Origin: Bacillus sp. Marseille-P3661
GTDB lineage: Bacteria > Bacillota > Bacilli > Bacillales > Bacillaceae_J
Direction of reading: 5' to 3'
Assembly: GCF_900240995.1 (NCBI RefSeq)
Contig: NZ_LT965953.1
Span: 2,046,183 to 2,110,182 of the forward strand
DNA length: 64,000 nt
This document shows, in pieces, positions 33,074 to 41,285 of this stretch; position 1 is the stretch's first letter, and each line of letters begins with the position of its first letter. The translations under genes were made by a program, and so were the position numbers. The notes beneath the pieces were generated by a model that had not been told where the DNA came from, searched no databases, and saw only the letters and a list, made by a program, of their open reading frames with translations.

Positions 33074-34333
33074 ATGGCAAAAAAAACGATAATAAGTCTC
33101 TATATAATTTTTAGTATTATATGGATTTTAACTACTGATTTTATAATAGCTCAATTTGTTCCAGGTCATCTTGCCGAAATCATTGAAACTACTAAAGAAT
33201 TTATTTATGTGATAATTACAGGTAGCTTTCTGTATTTTATTTTTATAAAAACTAAAGAATTAAACCAAGTAAAAGAAACTGAGAAACGTCTATCGACCTT
33301 AATAAATTCGATGGTCGACTTTGTCAATTTTAAAGATGGTGAAGGTAGATGGATTGAAGCGAATCAGTTTGGTCTACAGTTATTTCAGCTTGAAAATGTT
33401 CAATATCGAGGAAAAACAGATCTAGAACTTGCAGAATACACTAGCTTTTATCATGATGCCCTAAAAAACTGTCACGAATCAGACGAGATTGCTTGGATGA
33501 ATGCAAAAAGCACACGTTTCGAAGAAGTTGTTGCATTACCGAATGACACTCAGAAAACCTTCGATACAATTAAGATCCCTTTATTTCATCCAGATGGCAC
33601 AAGGAAAGGTCTAGTTATAATTGGCAGAGATGTCACAAGTTTAAGATTAGCTGAAGAAAAGCTGCGACAATCAGAGAAGTTATCTATAGTAGGTGAATTG
33701 GCAGCTAGTGTCGCACACGAAATTAGAAACCCTCTTACTTCATTAAAGGGATTTGTTCAACTATTACCTCGAGAAGATAGCAACCAACAGTATTATGATA
33801 TTATGCATGATGAGTTAAAACGAATTAACGATATTGTAGACGAATTATTACTTCTTGCTAAGCCACAAAAGTTGCATTTTAAAGAAGCAGACATTCAAAA
33901 AATACTTGATGATGTTCTTGCCTTATTATCAATTCAAGCAAGGCAAAGTAATATAGAGCTTCACTCTGATGGCGAAAATAAGATTGAGCTGATTGAATGT
34001 GAACCCAATCAGTTAAAACAGGTTTTAATAAACTTAATTAAAAATGCTATCGAAGCTTCGAAGAATGGCGGAAAAGTTACTATCTCTTTAAATAAAGATG
34101 ATAAAGACCATGTAATAATCATTATTAAAGACAATGGCTGTGGCATTTCAAAAGAAAGATTGGCGAAAATAGGAGAACCATTTTATTCATCAAAAGAAAA
34201 AGGCACTGGACTAGGCTTAACCGTAAGTTTTAATATTGTCCAAGCTCACAATGGAACCATTAAGTTCACAAGTGTTCCTGATCATGGTACTGAAGTGAGC
34301 ATTCGGTTACCTGTTCACCCAATCAAAATTTGA
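33074..34333 (+). CDS. PAS-domain sensor histidine kinase (sporulation-kinase type)
   Basis: The 419-residue protein has two N-terminal membrane helices (about 5-28 and 42-60) with almost no outside loop, a PAS domain (about 72-190), then HisKA with His215 (VAHEIRNPLTSLKGF) and a complete HATPase (NLIKNAIEAS, DNGCGI, GTGLGL). Architecture and H-box are those of KinA-E/KinC-like kinases that feed the Spo0A phosphorelay. No response regulator gene lies nearby, as is usual for such orphans. It has its own terminator. Input into sporulation is inferred from the family. Confidence 0.88.
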   Translation: MAKKTIISLYIIFSIIWILTTDFIIAQFVPGHLAEIIETTKEFIYVIITGSFLYFIFIKTKELNQVKETEKRLSTLINSMVDFVNFKDGEGRWIEANQFGLQLFQLENVQYRGKTDLELAEYTSFYHDALKNCHESDEIAWMNAKSTRFEEVVALPNDTQKTFDTIKIPLFHPDGTRKGLVIIGRDVTSLRLAEEKLRQSEKLSIVGELAASVAHEIRNPLTSLKGFVQLLPREDSNQQYYDIMHDELKRINDIVDELLLLAKPQKLHFKEADIQKILDDVLALLSIQARQSNIELHSDGENKIELIECEPNQLKQVLINLIKNAIEASKNGGKVTISLNKDDKDHVIIIIKDNGCGISKERLAKIGEPFYSSKEKGTGLGLTVSFNIVQAHNGTIKFTSVPDHGTEVSIRLPVHPIKI

Positions 34334-34390
34334 TCAATTTTCGGGGAGTACCTTTCAAATAAATAGTAGTAATTAAAAAATACCCATCCT

Positions 34391-34418
34391 CCCATTCCCT
34401 AAAGCGAATGGGTATTTT
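34391..34418 (+). terminator. Terminator after the kinase gene
   Basis: CCCATTC pairs with GAATGGG around CCTAAAGC and is followed by TATTTTAA. Confidence 0.65.
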
Positions 34419-34481
34419 AAATTATAATAAGACTTCACGATTCTGTGTCATTTATTGTATTATTAACAACATTTAGGTTAA

Positions 34482-35126
34482 CTAAATTGATTTTATAGCA
34501 ACGGAAATTTCAGTTTCACCGGAAACAAGATCAAATGCTTTATTAAATGTATTATTTTCATTTAAGACAGTTGCTATAGTTCGGGCAACATCTTCTCGAG
34601 GTATAATATTCCGCGGTAAATTCTCAGCAATTGAAACTTTTCCGGTTCCAGGATCATTCGTTAATCCTCCTGGACGAATAATGGTATACGTCAAGCTGCT
34701 TGCTACGAGCATCCGATCTGCATAATGTTTAGCCACGAAATATGGCTTAATGGCATCGCTCCAATTGTTTCTATTATGCGCTTGTATTGCACTTACCATT
34801 ATAAACCGTTGTATACCTGCTTTTTCTGCCGCCTCTACAGTTTTAACAGCTCCATCCAAATCGACTAGCAGCGTTTTATCAGGCCCTGTTTTACCACCTG
34901 ACCCTGCGGTAAAAACAATTGCATCACAACCATCAGCAGCTCTTGCAATTTCATCAACCGTTCCCTCAAGGTTTGCAATTACCGCTTCTGCCCCTAAATT
35001 TTCAATAGTCTCTACTTGCTCAGGTTTTCGAACCATTGCTCTAACGGTATGATCACTACTGTTAGTTAAAATGCGGATAAGATGCTGTCCAATCTGACCG
35101 TTAGCTCCTACTACAAATACTTTCAA
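34482..35126 (-). CDS. NAD(P)-binding atypical SDR protein, YhfK-like
   Basis: A TTG at 35126, ten bases after AAGGAGA, gives exactly 214 residues, the length I recall for B. subtilis YhfK. It begins LKVFVVGANGQIGQHL, a Rossmann GxxGxxG motif; IRPGGLTND and a C-terminal IPREDVA follow the pattern of NAD(P)H-binding NmrA-like proteins. A frame extending 29 codons upstream would overlap the EutH gene and has no start signal. The function is probably oxidoreductase or redox sensing; no substrate is known. Confidence 0.85.
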   Translation of the reverse strand: MKVFVVGANGQIGQHLIRILTNSSDHTVRAMVRKPEQVETIENLGAEAVIANLEGTVDEIARAADGCDAIVFTAGSGGKTGPDKTLLVDLDGAVKTVEAAEKAGIQRFIMVSAIQAHNRNNWSDAIKPYFVAKHYADRMLVASSLTYTIIRPGGLTNDPGTGKVSIAENLPRNIIPREDVARTIATVLNENNTFNKAFDLVSGETEISVAIKSI

Positions 35127-35209
35127 ATTGTATGTATCTCCTTTCAAAATCCAAATTATGTCTTCATTATTACAAAGAATTTGGTAGCAATCAAATGAAA
35201 CACTTAACA

Positions 35210-36295
35210 TCACTTTGTTATATCTTTACGGTTTAATGTGACAACTGCTAAAAGAACAGCAGTAATACCTGAGATTAACTTCCCTATGATCATTGCAAAA
35301 GCCATTTCCTTATTCATACCCGCAACAAATCCAAGATGGCCTCCAAATACGAATGCACCACTAACTGCAAAAGCAGTATTGATTACTTTCCCTTTAGGCT
35401 CCATGTCTCTAAACATTGAAAACATGGGAATCACATGTGCAAGCGATGCGATTAATCCAGCGGTTGATGTATTATTGATGTTTAATATTGAACCAAACTT
35501 TGTTAAATGCTTTTTAAAAGCAAATGAAATGAATGATACCATTGGAAATGCACCTGCAAGCATAATGGCGATCATCCCGACAATTTGAATTCCTTCTTCA
35601 ATTGGTGCCATATTTTTAATAATCGTAAATCCAGTTAATGTTTCAACTATTATGGCTGTTAGTCCTATAACTGCAATAATTTCAACAACCTTACCGAAAA
35701 GCTGAAACCCTATAATCATTAGGTTTTGAAATTTCAAAATCCCAACTCCAATTAATACAGAAGCAATCATCATTGGAATTAGATTTATTACGATCATCTT
35801 TAAATTAAAACCTGCAAACATTCCTCCAACTAAACAACCTAACGGTACCGTTATAATTCCTAGAAGAATTCCATTTGCAAAATAAGGTTGATCCTGTTTA
35901 TCAATAATCCCCAATGCAACTGGAATTGTAAAAACAATCGTTGGCCCCATCATTGTACCTAAAAATACCCACGAAAATAAAGCTGCATCAGGATCTATTG
36001 CCATTTCTTGAGCTAACGCATACCCACCCATATCTACTGCAAGTAATGTATTTGCAAAACTAGCAGGATCTGCACCAATAAATTCATATAGAGGAGCAAT
36101 AATTGGAATTAATACATCCGCTAATACTGGGGCTATCGAAACGATCCCCACCATTGCAAGTGTCAAAGGCCCCATTGCCATAAAACCGTCCGTAAATCGT
36201 TGCCCGAAACCCCACCTATTCCCTAAGCATTTATCAAGTGCGCCAAGGCAAAGAAAAAAAACCATTAGATAAATAACAAAAGTGTTAATTCCCAT
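35210..36295 (-). CDS. eutH: Ethanolamine transporter EutH-like membrane protein
   Basis: The 361-residue protein has about ten membrane spans and EutH-type segments, including DKCLGNRWGFGQRF at 22-35, MGGYALAQEMA and a C-terminal GHLGFVAGMNKEMA. EutH imports ethanolamine. No eut ammonia-lyase, microcompartment or regulator genes are near, so this is an orphan copy. A GAGGA site precedes the ATG. It ends about 80 bases before the start of the YhfK-like gene in the same direction and may share its transcript. Confidence 0.88.
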   Translation of the reverse strand: MGINTFVIYLMVFFLCLGALDKCLGNRWGFGQRFTDGFMAMGPLTLAMVGIVSIAPVLADVLIPIIAPLYEFIGADPASFANTLLAVDMGGYALAQEMAIDPDAALFSWVFLGTMMGPTIVFTIPVALGIIDKQDQPYFANGILLGIITVPLGCLVGGMFAGFNLKMIVINLIPMMIASVLIGVGILKFQNLMIIGFQLFGKVVEIIAVIGLTAIIVETLTGFTIIKNMAPIEEGIQIVGMIAIMLAGAFPMVSFISFAFKKHLTKFGSILNINNTSTAGLIASLAHVIPMFSMFRDMEPKGKVINTAFAVSGAFVFGGHLGFVAGMNKEMAFAMIIGKLISGITAVLLAVVTLNRKDITK

Positions 36296-36343
36296 TTTTA
36301 ATCCTCATTCTATGGCTAAACCCTCCATTGTATTATAGAATAT

Positions 36344-36532
36344 TTATTTGTTCTTTTTCTGATACTGCAGTATTTGGTCTATTTTCTCTTCGATTTGATC
36401 CATTCTTCTATTTTGTTTTTTTCTTTTTACAAATAAAAATAGAATTCCTAATGGAACTCCAATTACAATGATTAACATTATCAGTTGAAATAATAGGTCC
36501 CCTATATTTAGACTTATTTCTCCACTTAACAC
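36344..36532 (-). CDS. Small membrane protein (DUF4083-like)
   Basis: A GTG at 36532, about nine bases after AAGGAAG, gives 62 residues; a GTG three codons earlier abuts that site. One membrane helix (about residues 12-35) is followed by a basic stretch and a short charged coiled-coil tail (RRMDQIEEKIDQILQYQKK). The sequence NIGDLLFQLIMLI resembles the small DUF4083 family of Bacillales, recalled only loosely. The function is unknown. Confidence 0.6.
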   Translation of the reverse strand: MLSGEISLNIGDLLFQLIMLIIVIGVPLGILFLFVKRKKQNRRMDQIEEKIDQILQYQKKNK

Positions 36533-36649
36533 AAATAACACTTCCTTACTTAATTATTAATTTGTATCATAACGCATAATTGAACAAATAGTATACTCCA
36601 TACTTAAAGTAAGTCAAGCATGTTCATTTAATAAATCCGCATTTATCAT

Positions 36650-36678
36650 TTGACAAATATATCTAAATACCTTACAAT
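36650..36678 (+). promoter_or_regulatory. SigA-type promoter of the Fbp-like gene
   Basis: TTGACA (perfect) and TACAAT (five of six) are separated by 17 bases. Confidence 0.8.
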
Positions 36679-36688
36679 AATATTGTAA
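36672..36688. promoter_or_regulatory. Perfect palindrome over the -10
   Basis: TTACAATAATATTGTAA is an 8-1-8 inverted repeat covering the -10 hexamer. It does not fit the Fur or PerR consensus well; the binding protein is unknown. Confidence 0.5.
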
Positions 36689-36697
36689 ACGCTTACA
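36684..36697. promoter_or_regulatory. Consensus cre box
   Basis: TGTAAACGCTTACA meets the CcpA consensus TGWAANCGNTNWCA fully and lies at the transcription start, where CcpA would repress. Confidence 0.75.
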
Positions 36698-36727
36698 TTT
36701 ACGCTTTTTTTTAAGGAGTGATGGTAC

Positions 36728-36898
36728 ATGTTAACACAAAATGACATAAATAAAGATTACATCATCGACATCCTTTTAAATAATGGATTATTTAAAATGC
36801 CTGATGGTCGTCAATTGTACGAAGCAACCGAAAAAGAGCTAAAAAAAGAGCTTTGTACAAAAACACATAATCAATATGAATTTTGTTCAATATTATAA
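36728..36898 (+). CDS. Fbp-like small protein (Fur-regulated basic protein family)
   Basis: A 56-residue protein with AAGGAG about eight bases before the ATG. The central DYIIDILLNNGLFKMPDGRQ followed by LYEATEKELKKEL matches the short Fbp (PF13076) pattern, whose B. subtilis members help the iron-sparing response. The C-terminal tail (about 14 residues with two cysteines) is an addition. A strong promoter, a palindrome and a cre box precede it and a terminator follows, so it is a single, tightly controlled gene. Control by carbon state rather than by an evident Fur box is unusual for the family. Confidence 0.65.
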   Translation: MLTQNDINKDYIIDILLNNGLFKMPDGRQLYEATEKELKKELCTKTHNQYEFCSIL

Positions 36899-36905
36899 AA
36901 TAAGT

Positions 36906-36952
36906 GCACATGTATTTAGTTTATCAGCCAAATACATGTGCGCTTTTTATTT
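36906..36952 (+). terminator. Terminator of the Fbp-like gene
   Basis: GCACATGTATTT pairs perfectly with AAATACATGTGC and is followed by GCTTTTTATTT. Confidence 0.85.
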
Positions 36953-36988
36953 CTGGTGTTTATTATTTGCAAATTAGTTGCTGTTTTT

Positions 36989-37660
36989 TTATGCTAATGG
37001 TTCAATACATTCTATATTATTATTCTTAGGTGTATTTACGATTGATGATACTTTATACGCTTTCATCTCATTAGCGTCGAATGGCACAAGCAGTTTTTTT
37101 AACTCTATTGGATCTTGATTTCGCCGATCAAGCCACTTCGCAGTCGCATCTTCAGAAAGAATGACCGGCATACGATCATGGATAGGTTTCATCAATGGAT
37201 TTGAACTAGTTGTTATTATTGTACAAGTTGTGTACTCAATATCATTAATTAGACTCCGATCCCATAAGCCTGCAAAAGCAATAGGATTATTATTAGTTAA
37301 CGTCATTCTAAAGGGTTGTTTTTCACCATTACTATCTTTTTTCCACTCATAAAAACCGTCAGCAACAATAATACAACGTCTCTGTCTTAAAAGCTTTCTA
37401 AAGCTAACCTTTTGTTCTAATGTTTCTGCCCTTGCATTAATCATTTTATACCCAACTGATGGATCCTTTGACCATGAAGGAACTAATCCCCACTTTAGTA
37501 ATCCACCTTTCAAGTTTTCACCATCAGAGACAACGGCTAATACATCCTGGCTCGGTGCAATATTATAGCTAGGCTCATACATAATGTTTACACCATTGAC
37601 TAAATCAAAAAAGTCTATGATTTCATCCAATGGTATCGATAAGGTAAAGCGACCGCACAT
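36989..37660 (-). CDS. SRAP-family protein (YedK/HMCES type), abasic-site shielding
   Basis: The start at 37660 gives 223 residues beginning MCGRFTLS, which places the catalytic Cys at position 2 as the family requires after Met removal; an upstream GTG would bury it. NARAETL, RCIIVADGFYEW and IHDRMPVIL are the family motifs with the active-site Asn, Glu and His. These proteins crosslink covalently to abasic sites in single-stranded DNA and shield them during replication. GAGGTG lies six bases before the ATG. It is a stand-alone gene. Confidence 0.93.
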   Translation of the reverse strand: MCGRFTLSIPLDEIIDFFDLVNGVNIMYEPSYNIAPSQDVLAVVSDGENLKGGLLKWGLVPSWSKDPSVGYKMINARAETLEQKVSFRKLLRQRRCIIVADGFYEWKKDSNGEKQPFRMTLTNNNPIAFAGLWDRSLINDIEYTTCTIITTSSNPLMKPIHDRMPVILSEDATAKWLDRRNQDPIELKKLLVPFDANEMKAYKVSSIVNTPKNNNIECIEPLA

Positions 37661-37748
37661 TTTTTTCACCTCTTTTACTTAACATATTGCAAATTAGAAG
37701 AACGTATGTTTTGATAAGTATGCTGTTTAATCCCACGAGGAGGTTATT

Positions 37749-37937
37749 ATGTATTATAAAATTCTTTATTGCAAATGGCTTGGTGGTCAAAGAAAAGTAA
37801 CTGTATTTAATTTTAAACTATCACAAATAATTGAATTTACAATAGATGAACTCGATGAACTGGATGAAGATCTTAAAAGATATATTAAATCTAATTGGGA
37901 GTCTATACTTGCTGGCCATTGGGATTATTCTAAGTGA
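37749..37937 (+). CDS. Small protein of unknown function
   Basis: The 62-residue protein has a strong GAGGAGG site before the ATG. It starts MYYKILYCKWLGGQRKV, has an acidic middle (IDELDELDEDLKRYI) and ends AGHWDYSK. I do not recognise a family. The well-placed site, convergent neighbour and following hairpin support a real gene. Confidence 0.6.
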   Translation: MYYKILYCKWLGGQRKVTVFNFKLSQIIEFTIDELDELDEDLKRYIKSNWESILAGHWDYSK

Positions 37938-37958
37938 TTGCTTAGTATAAAATTTAAA

Positions 37959-37991
37959 GGGTAAGCTCAAAATCTATAAGAGAGCTTACCC
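37959..37991. terminator. Shared terminator between convergent small genes
   Basis: GGGTAAGCTC pairs with GAGCTTACCC. On the minus strand it is followed by TTTAAATTTTA, so it probably serves mainly the minus-strand gene at 38006. Confidence 0.6.
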
Positions 37992-38005
37992 AATTAATAT
38001 GTTAA

Positions 38006-38218
38006 TTATTTTATTTTTGTAAATGCTGGATTAGCACCATTTTTATTCAATGACTTTTTAGTTTCTTTCCAACATTGGATTACATCACACATTTCATTCA
38101 CTGATTCAATAAACTCTTGTTCCTTTTCAGTTAATCTTTCTTTTTTATTTAGTTGTTCCATTAAATCTATAGATTGTTCAATAAATCCAGATTTAATTAA
38201 GGTACTTTTCATTTTCAT
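38006..38218 (-). CDS. Small unknown protein downstream of c-di-AMP riboswitch
   Basis: The ATG at 38218, five bases after AAAGGTGA, gives 70 residues: a helical, charged protein (SIDLMEQLNKKERLTEKEQE, then CDVIQCWKETKKSL). The frame is open for another 65 codons upstream, up to the riboswitch terminator, but that part has no start signal and may be leader or a decayed gene start. No family is recognised. It is the first gene after the riboswitch at 38445-38620, so its expression probably falls when c-di-AMP rises. Confidence 0.55.
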   Translation of the reverse strand: MKMKSTLIKSGFIEQSIDLMEQLNKKERLTEKEQEFIESVNEMCDVIQCWKETKKSLNKNGANPAFTKIK

Positions 38219-38401
38219 ATAAATCACCTTTGCGCCAATGCCTTTAGATAAGCCTAGTTTTCCTATTTCAAAATCGCGTTTACGTATAGTATATGACAAA
38301 AGACAAGCTTTACTTGTTCCTTTATCAACATAAAGTAGAATTAAAACCCAATTCATATTGGATATATATTTAAGAGGAAACCAAAAAATGCTCTTTTTAT
38401 T

Positions 38402-38428
38402 AAAAATGACCACATGAAAAGTGTGGTC
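38402..38428 (-). terminator. Terminator of the riboswitch expression platform
   Basis: On the minus strand GACCACA pairs with TGTGGTC around a short loop and is followed by ATTTTTA, 17 bases after the aptamer ends. Confidence 0.75.
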
Positions 38429-38444
38429 CTATATACGAGTGTCC

Positions 38445-38620
38445 ACATCCTCCCTTCAAACGCTTTCGAAGTTAGCTGTCGGATTTGGGCTAAAGAGTAG
38501 CCCTTCCTTTGAATGATTTGTATTATTACTAATACTATTTCTAATCAAAGGTTTCACCCCTAGTGATATTGCTCCACAAAATTGGGTCCTCCAATTCTTT
38601 ATTAAGAATTAAGCGATTAA
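38445..38620 (-). ncRNA. ydaO-yuaA (cyclic di-AMP) riboswitch
   Basis: Read on the minus strand, the stretch has conserved ydaO elements in order: GGAGGACCC, AGGGGTGAAACC, AAGG, a GGGCTA/TAGCCC hairpin, ATCCGACAGCTAACTTCG and GAAGGGAGG. The closing P1 stem is visible: AATCGCTT (38618-38611) pairs with AAGCGTTT (38465-38458), with one T-T mismatch. A terminator follows at once, so this is an OFF switch of the known type. Known members mostly control potassium uptake and cell-wall hydrolases; here the next gene is a small unknown. Confidence 0.85.
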
Positions 38621-38797
38621 GAAATTGGAAACTACTAATATAAATTTAATATTATTTATCACATTTTACCCTCGCAAATGTGACCTGTAAAGATCTTTTT
38701 TCTTCCTTACAAACAACGACGATTCGTTTTATTTTACAATTCACATTATTTCTTTATAATAATTATTATTACCATATATTACATAGGAGGTTTTTGT

Positions 38798-39361
38798 ATG
38801 TTTGATATTGCAATTATTGGAGCTGGTCCTGCAGGAGCTAGTGCTGCATTATTTTCTGCAAAAGCAGGGAAAAAGACATTGGTACTTGATAATGATAAAA
38901 GTATGACAAAAAGAGCATGGATGGAGAACCATTATGGGGTTGAAGCAATTTCAGGGCCTGATTTAATTGCTGTTGGTAAAAAGCAAGCTGGTAAATTCGA
39001 AGCTGAATTCGTTCAAGCAACCGCGGAAGATATTGTTAAAACAGAAAAGGGTTTTAAAATTAAGACTGATAATGGTGAACATGAAGCACAGCATGTAATT
39101 GTTGCTACAGGAGTTTCAGTTGATCTTGCTGAAAAAGTAGGGTTGACTACAAAAGAAGGTAGAGAACCACGTATTAAAACCGTTTTAGATGTAGATGCAA
39201 ATGGAAAAACAAATATTGAAGGCATTTGGGCTGCAGGTACTGTTGCAGGTATGAGCGTTCATACAATCATTACAGCAGGCGATGGCGCTAAAGTTGCTAT
39301 TAATGTCATTAGTGAATTGAATGGTGAACGATACGTGGACCATGATGTTTTTAAAGGTTAG
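38798..39361 (+). CDS. Minimal FAD/NAD(P)-type oxidoreductase
   Basis: This 187-residue protein begins MFDIAIIGAGPAGASAALFS (Rossmann FAD motif) and ends with the second FAD motif GIWAAGTVAGMSVHTIITAGDGAKVAI, as in thioredoxin reductases. The roughly 125-residue NADPH domain and the CxxC redox pair of those enzymes are missing; at the matching place it has KRAWMENHYGVEAISG. It is probably a flavoprotein reduced by a partner or acting on small molecules. The length is complete with a strong AGGAGG site, so it is not a broken gene. It converges on the DoxX gene through a shared hairpin. Confidence 0.82.
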   Translation: MFDIAIIGAGPAGASAALFSAKAGKKTLVLDNDKSMTKRAWMENHYGVEAISGPDLIAVGKKQAGKFEAEFVQATAEDIVKTEKGFKIKTDNGEHEAQHVIVATGVSVDLAEKVGLTTKEGREPRIKTVLDVDANGKTNIEGIWAAGTVAGMSVHTIITAGDGAKVAINVISELNGERYVDHDVFKG

Positions 39362-39389
39362 GAAAACAAAAGCTAAACTAACCCTTGTT

Positions 39390-39436
39390 TATATAACACA
39401 AAAAGACCAAGCAATGGTCTTTTTGTGTGTTATATA
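39390..39436. terminator. Bidirectional terminator, flavoprotein/DoxX
   Basis: ACACAAAAAGACCA pairs with TGGTCTTTTTGTGT, extended by TATATAA/TTATATA outside. A and T runs on both sides suit both strands. Confidence 0.85.
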
Positions 39437-39450
39437 GAGTTTGGATTTTT

Positions 39451-39954
39451 TTAAACTGTTGCTTTATGAACTTTATCTTCTTTATTCATTGCTTTACGAA
39501 TGAAAGGCAAGATGTAACGATCTAAACCAAATTTACCTGCATTAGCACCTGCAACAAGAATGAATAGTGTTAATAATACCATTTGTGCGTTTGTGCTAAC
39601 TGTTCCACTAAATAAGAACGCGAAGTTCATAGTTGCACCCATTAGAGCTGCGAAAGTAGTAAACGTTCCAAGAATTAATGCAATCCCTACTAATAATTCA
39701 CCCCATGGTACTAAAATATTGAATAAGCCTACATTTGGAAGTGCAAATCCTTCTAGAAAACCAGCCCACCATGCTTGAACAGCCGGATGATCGCCACTTG
39801 CTTTACCAATTGCACCTTGTAAAAATCCACTTGCATCAAACCCACCTGTTACTTTACCCCAACCACCATGTATCCATTGATAACCTAAATATAATCTAAA
39901 TAATACCAGTAAACCGGCAGCTATGTTATTTTCTCTTAACCATTTGACTACCAT
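39451..39954 (-). CDS. DoxX-family membrane protein
   Basis: The ATG at 39954, eight bases after GAGGAG, gives 167 residues with four membrane helices. FRLYLGYQWIHGGWGKV is the DoxX opening, and VPWGELLVGIALILGTFT and LLTLFILVAGANAGKFGLDRY follow. DoxX proteins belong to redox-linked membrane complexes, and some partner with thiol or flavin oxidoreductases. Its convergent neighbour is a minimal flavoprotein, which may or may not be related. A GAAAATCC/GGATTTTC hairpin lies in its leader (39975-39997). Confidence 0.88.
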   Translation of the reverse strand: MVVKWLRENNIAAGLLVLFRLYLGYQWIHGGWGKVTGGFDASGFLQGAIGKASGDHPAVQAWWAGFLEGFALPNVGLFNILVPWGELLVGIALILGTFTTFAALMGATMNFAFLFSGTVSTNAQMVLLTLFILVAGANAGKFGLDRYILPFIRKAMNKEDKVHKATV

Positions 39955-40271
39955 ATTCTCCACTCCTCTTATTTGAGAAAATCCTTTAATAGGATTTTCT
40001 TTGGTAGTTACTTTGAAGTACTTCTTATACTTTTATTATAAATAAATTATACGTAGATGAAATAGGTTTCCTCATGTATTCACATTATAGAAACAAATTA
40101 ATTACAAAATAGTGAAAACCTATCTTCACCTATTGATTTATCAAAAATTGCTATCCAAGTATTTTAGAAAAGACCTATTTTGTGTTAGAATAACCCTTGG
40201 ATGTTGGTATCTTTTTCTATATATCATTAAAGGTATCCGGCGGCTTATTTTGATAAACGAGGAGAGAAATA
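39955..40271. other. Gap between DoxX and pyrophosphatase genes
   Basis: About 320 bases without a gene. A hairpin at 39975-39997 lies in the DoxX leader. The remainder should contain two divergent promoters; none was assigned with confidence. Confidence 0.45.
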
Positions 40272-41201
40272 ATGGATAAAGTATTTATTTTTGGCCATAA
40301 GAATCCTGATACGGATTCAATTTGTTCTGCGCTTGCGTATGCTGATTTAAAAACTAAATTAGGCATGAATGTTGAACCGATTCGTTTAGGATCTGTGAAT
40401 GAAGAGACTCAGTATGCACTTAATCAATTTAATGCCGAAGCTCCACGCTTAGTTGAGAAGGTAGCACAAGAAGTGAAAAATGTAATTTTAGTCGATCACA
40501 ATGAACGCCAACAAAGTGCGGATGATATAACTGATGTTCGCATATTAGAGGTCATTGATCATCACCGTATCGCTAATTTTGAAACAAGTGATCCTTTATA
40601 CTATCGTGCTGAACCAGTAGGTTGTACAGCTACTATCCTTAATAAAATGTATAAAGAAAATGGGATTCAAATCGAAAAGAATATTGCAGGATTAATGTTA
40701 TCTGCAATAATTTCAGACTCTTTATTATTCAAATCTCCTACTTGTACAGATCAGGATGTTGCAGCAGCTCGCGAGTTAGCTGAGATCGCAGAAGTAGATG
40801 CAAATAGCTATGGTTTAGAAATGCTTAAAGCAGGTGCTGATCTGAGTAAGAAATCAGTAAAAGAATTAATCACACTTGATGCAAAAGAATTTCAGATGGG
40901 AAATTACAAGGTTGAGGTTGCTCAAGTTAATACAGTAGATACTAACGATGTTTTTTCTCGTCAAAACGAAGTAGAAGCTGAGTTAACTTCAGTTATCTCT
41001 GAAAAGAAACTTGATTTGTTCTTATTTGTGGTAACGGATATTTTAACGAACGATTCCACAGTTATTGCACTTGGAAATAAAGCAGACGCTGTTGAAAAAG
41101 CATATAATGTTAAGCTAGACAATAACACAGCCGTACTAAAAGGTGTAGTTTCACGTAAAAAGCAAATTGTTCCAGTCTTAACAGATACCCTTTCTAAGTA
41201 A
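40272..41201 (+). CDS. ppaC: Manganese-dependent inorganic pyrophosphatase
   Basis: The 309-residue protein has the DHH-family metal motifs: [10 protein letters not shown] (His8, Asp12, Asp14), VDHNE near 75 and DHHR at 96-99. The C-terminal DHHA2 domain ends with [10 protein letters not shown], the substrate-binding RKK segment. It hydrolyses pyrophosphate in the cytoplasm and so drives biosynthesis. A CGAGGAG site precedes the ATG. This is the family II enzyme typical of Bacillales. Confidence 0.97.
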   Translation: MDKVFIFGHKNPDTDSICSALAYADLKTKLGMNVEPIRLGSVNEETQYALNQFNAEAPRLVEKVAQEVKNVILVDHNERQQSADDITDVRILEVIDHHRIANFETSDPLYYRAEPVGCTATILNKMYKENGIQIEKNIAGLMLSAIISDSLLFKSPTCTDQDVAAARELAEIAEVDANSYGLEMLKAGADLSKKSVKELITLDAKEFQMGNYKVEVAQVNTVDTNDVFSRQNEVEAELTSVISEKKLDLFLFVVTDILTNDSTVIALGNKADAVEKAYNVKLDNNTAVLKGVVSRKKQIVPVLTDTLSK

Positions 41202-41228
41202 TTAATTTGTACTTTAAAAGACCAAAAG

Positions 41229-41254
41229 GCGCATGGAGTTGATTCTCCATGCGC
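41229..41254. terminator. Hairpin after ppaC
   Basis: GCGCATGGAG pairs perfectly with CTCCATGCGC between convergent genes. The following T-run is poor on the plus strand and better on the minus strand (CCTTTTGG). Confidence 0.65.
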
Positions 41255-41285
41255 TATAATTATGCTTGAATGAAAACCGTACCTC

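Larger units (their letters stand above)
38219..38797. other. Gap holding the riboswitch
   Basis: Apart from the riboswitch and its terminator, 38621-38797 contains only the divergent promoters and the ribosome binding site of the flavoprotein gene (AGGAGG at about 38786). Confidence 0.5.

Noticed and set aside
36672..36688. Palindrome as a PerR or Fur box
   Set aside because: The AAT/ATT spacing differs from the 7-1-7 consensus of these regulators.
38219..38413. Longer version of the gene at 38006 (135 codons)
   Set aside because: Its first codon lies in the riboswitch terminator and no ribosome site supports it; the ATG at 38218 has one. A decayed longer gene cannot be excluded.
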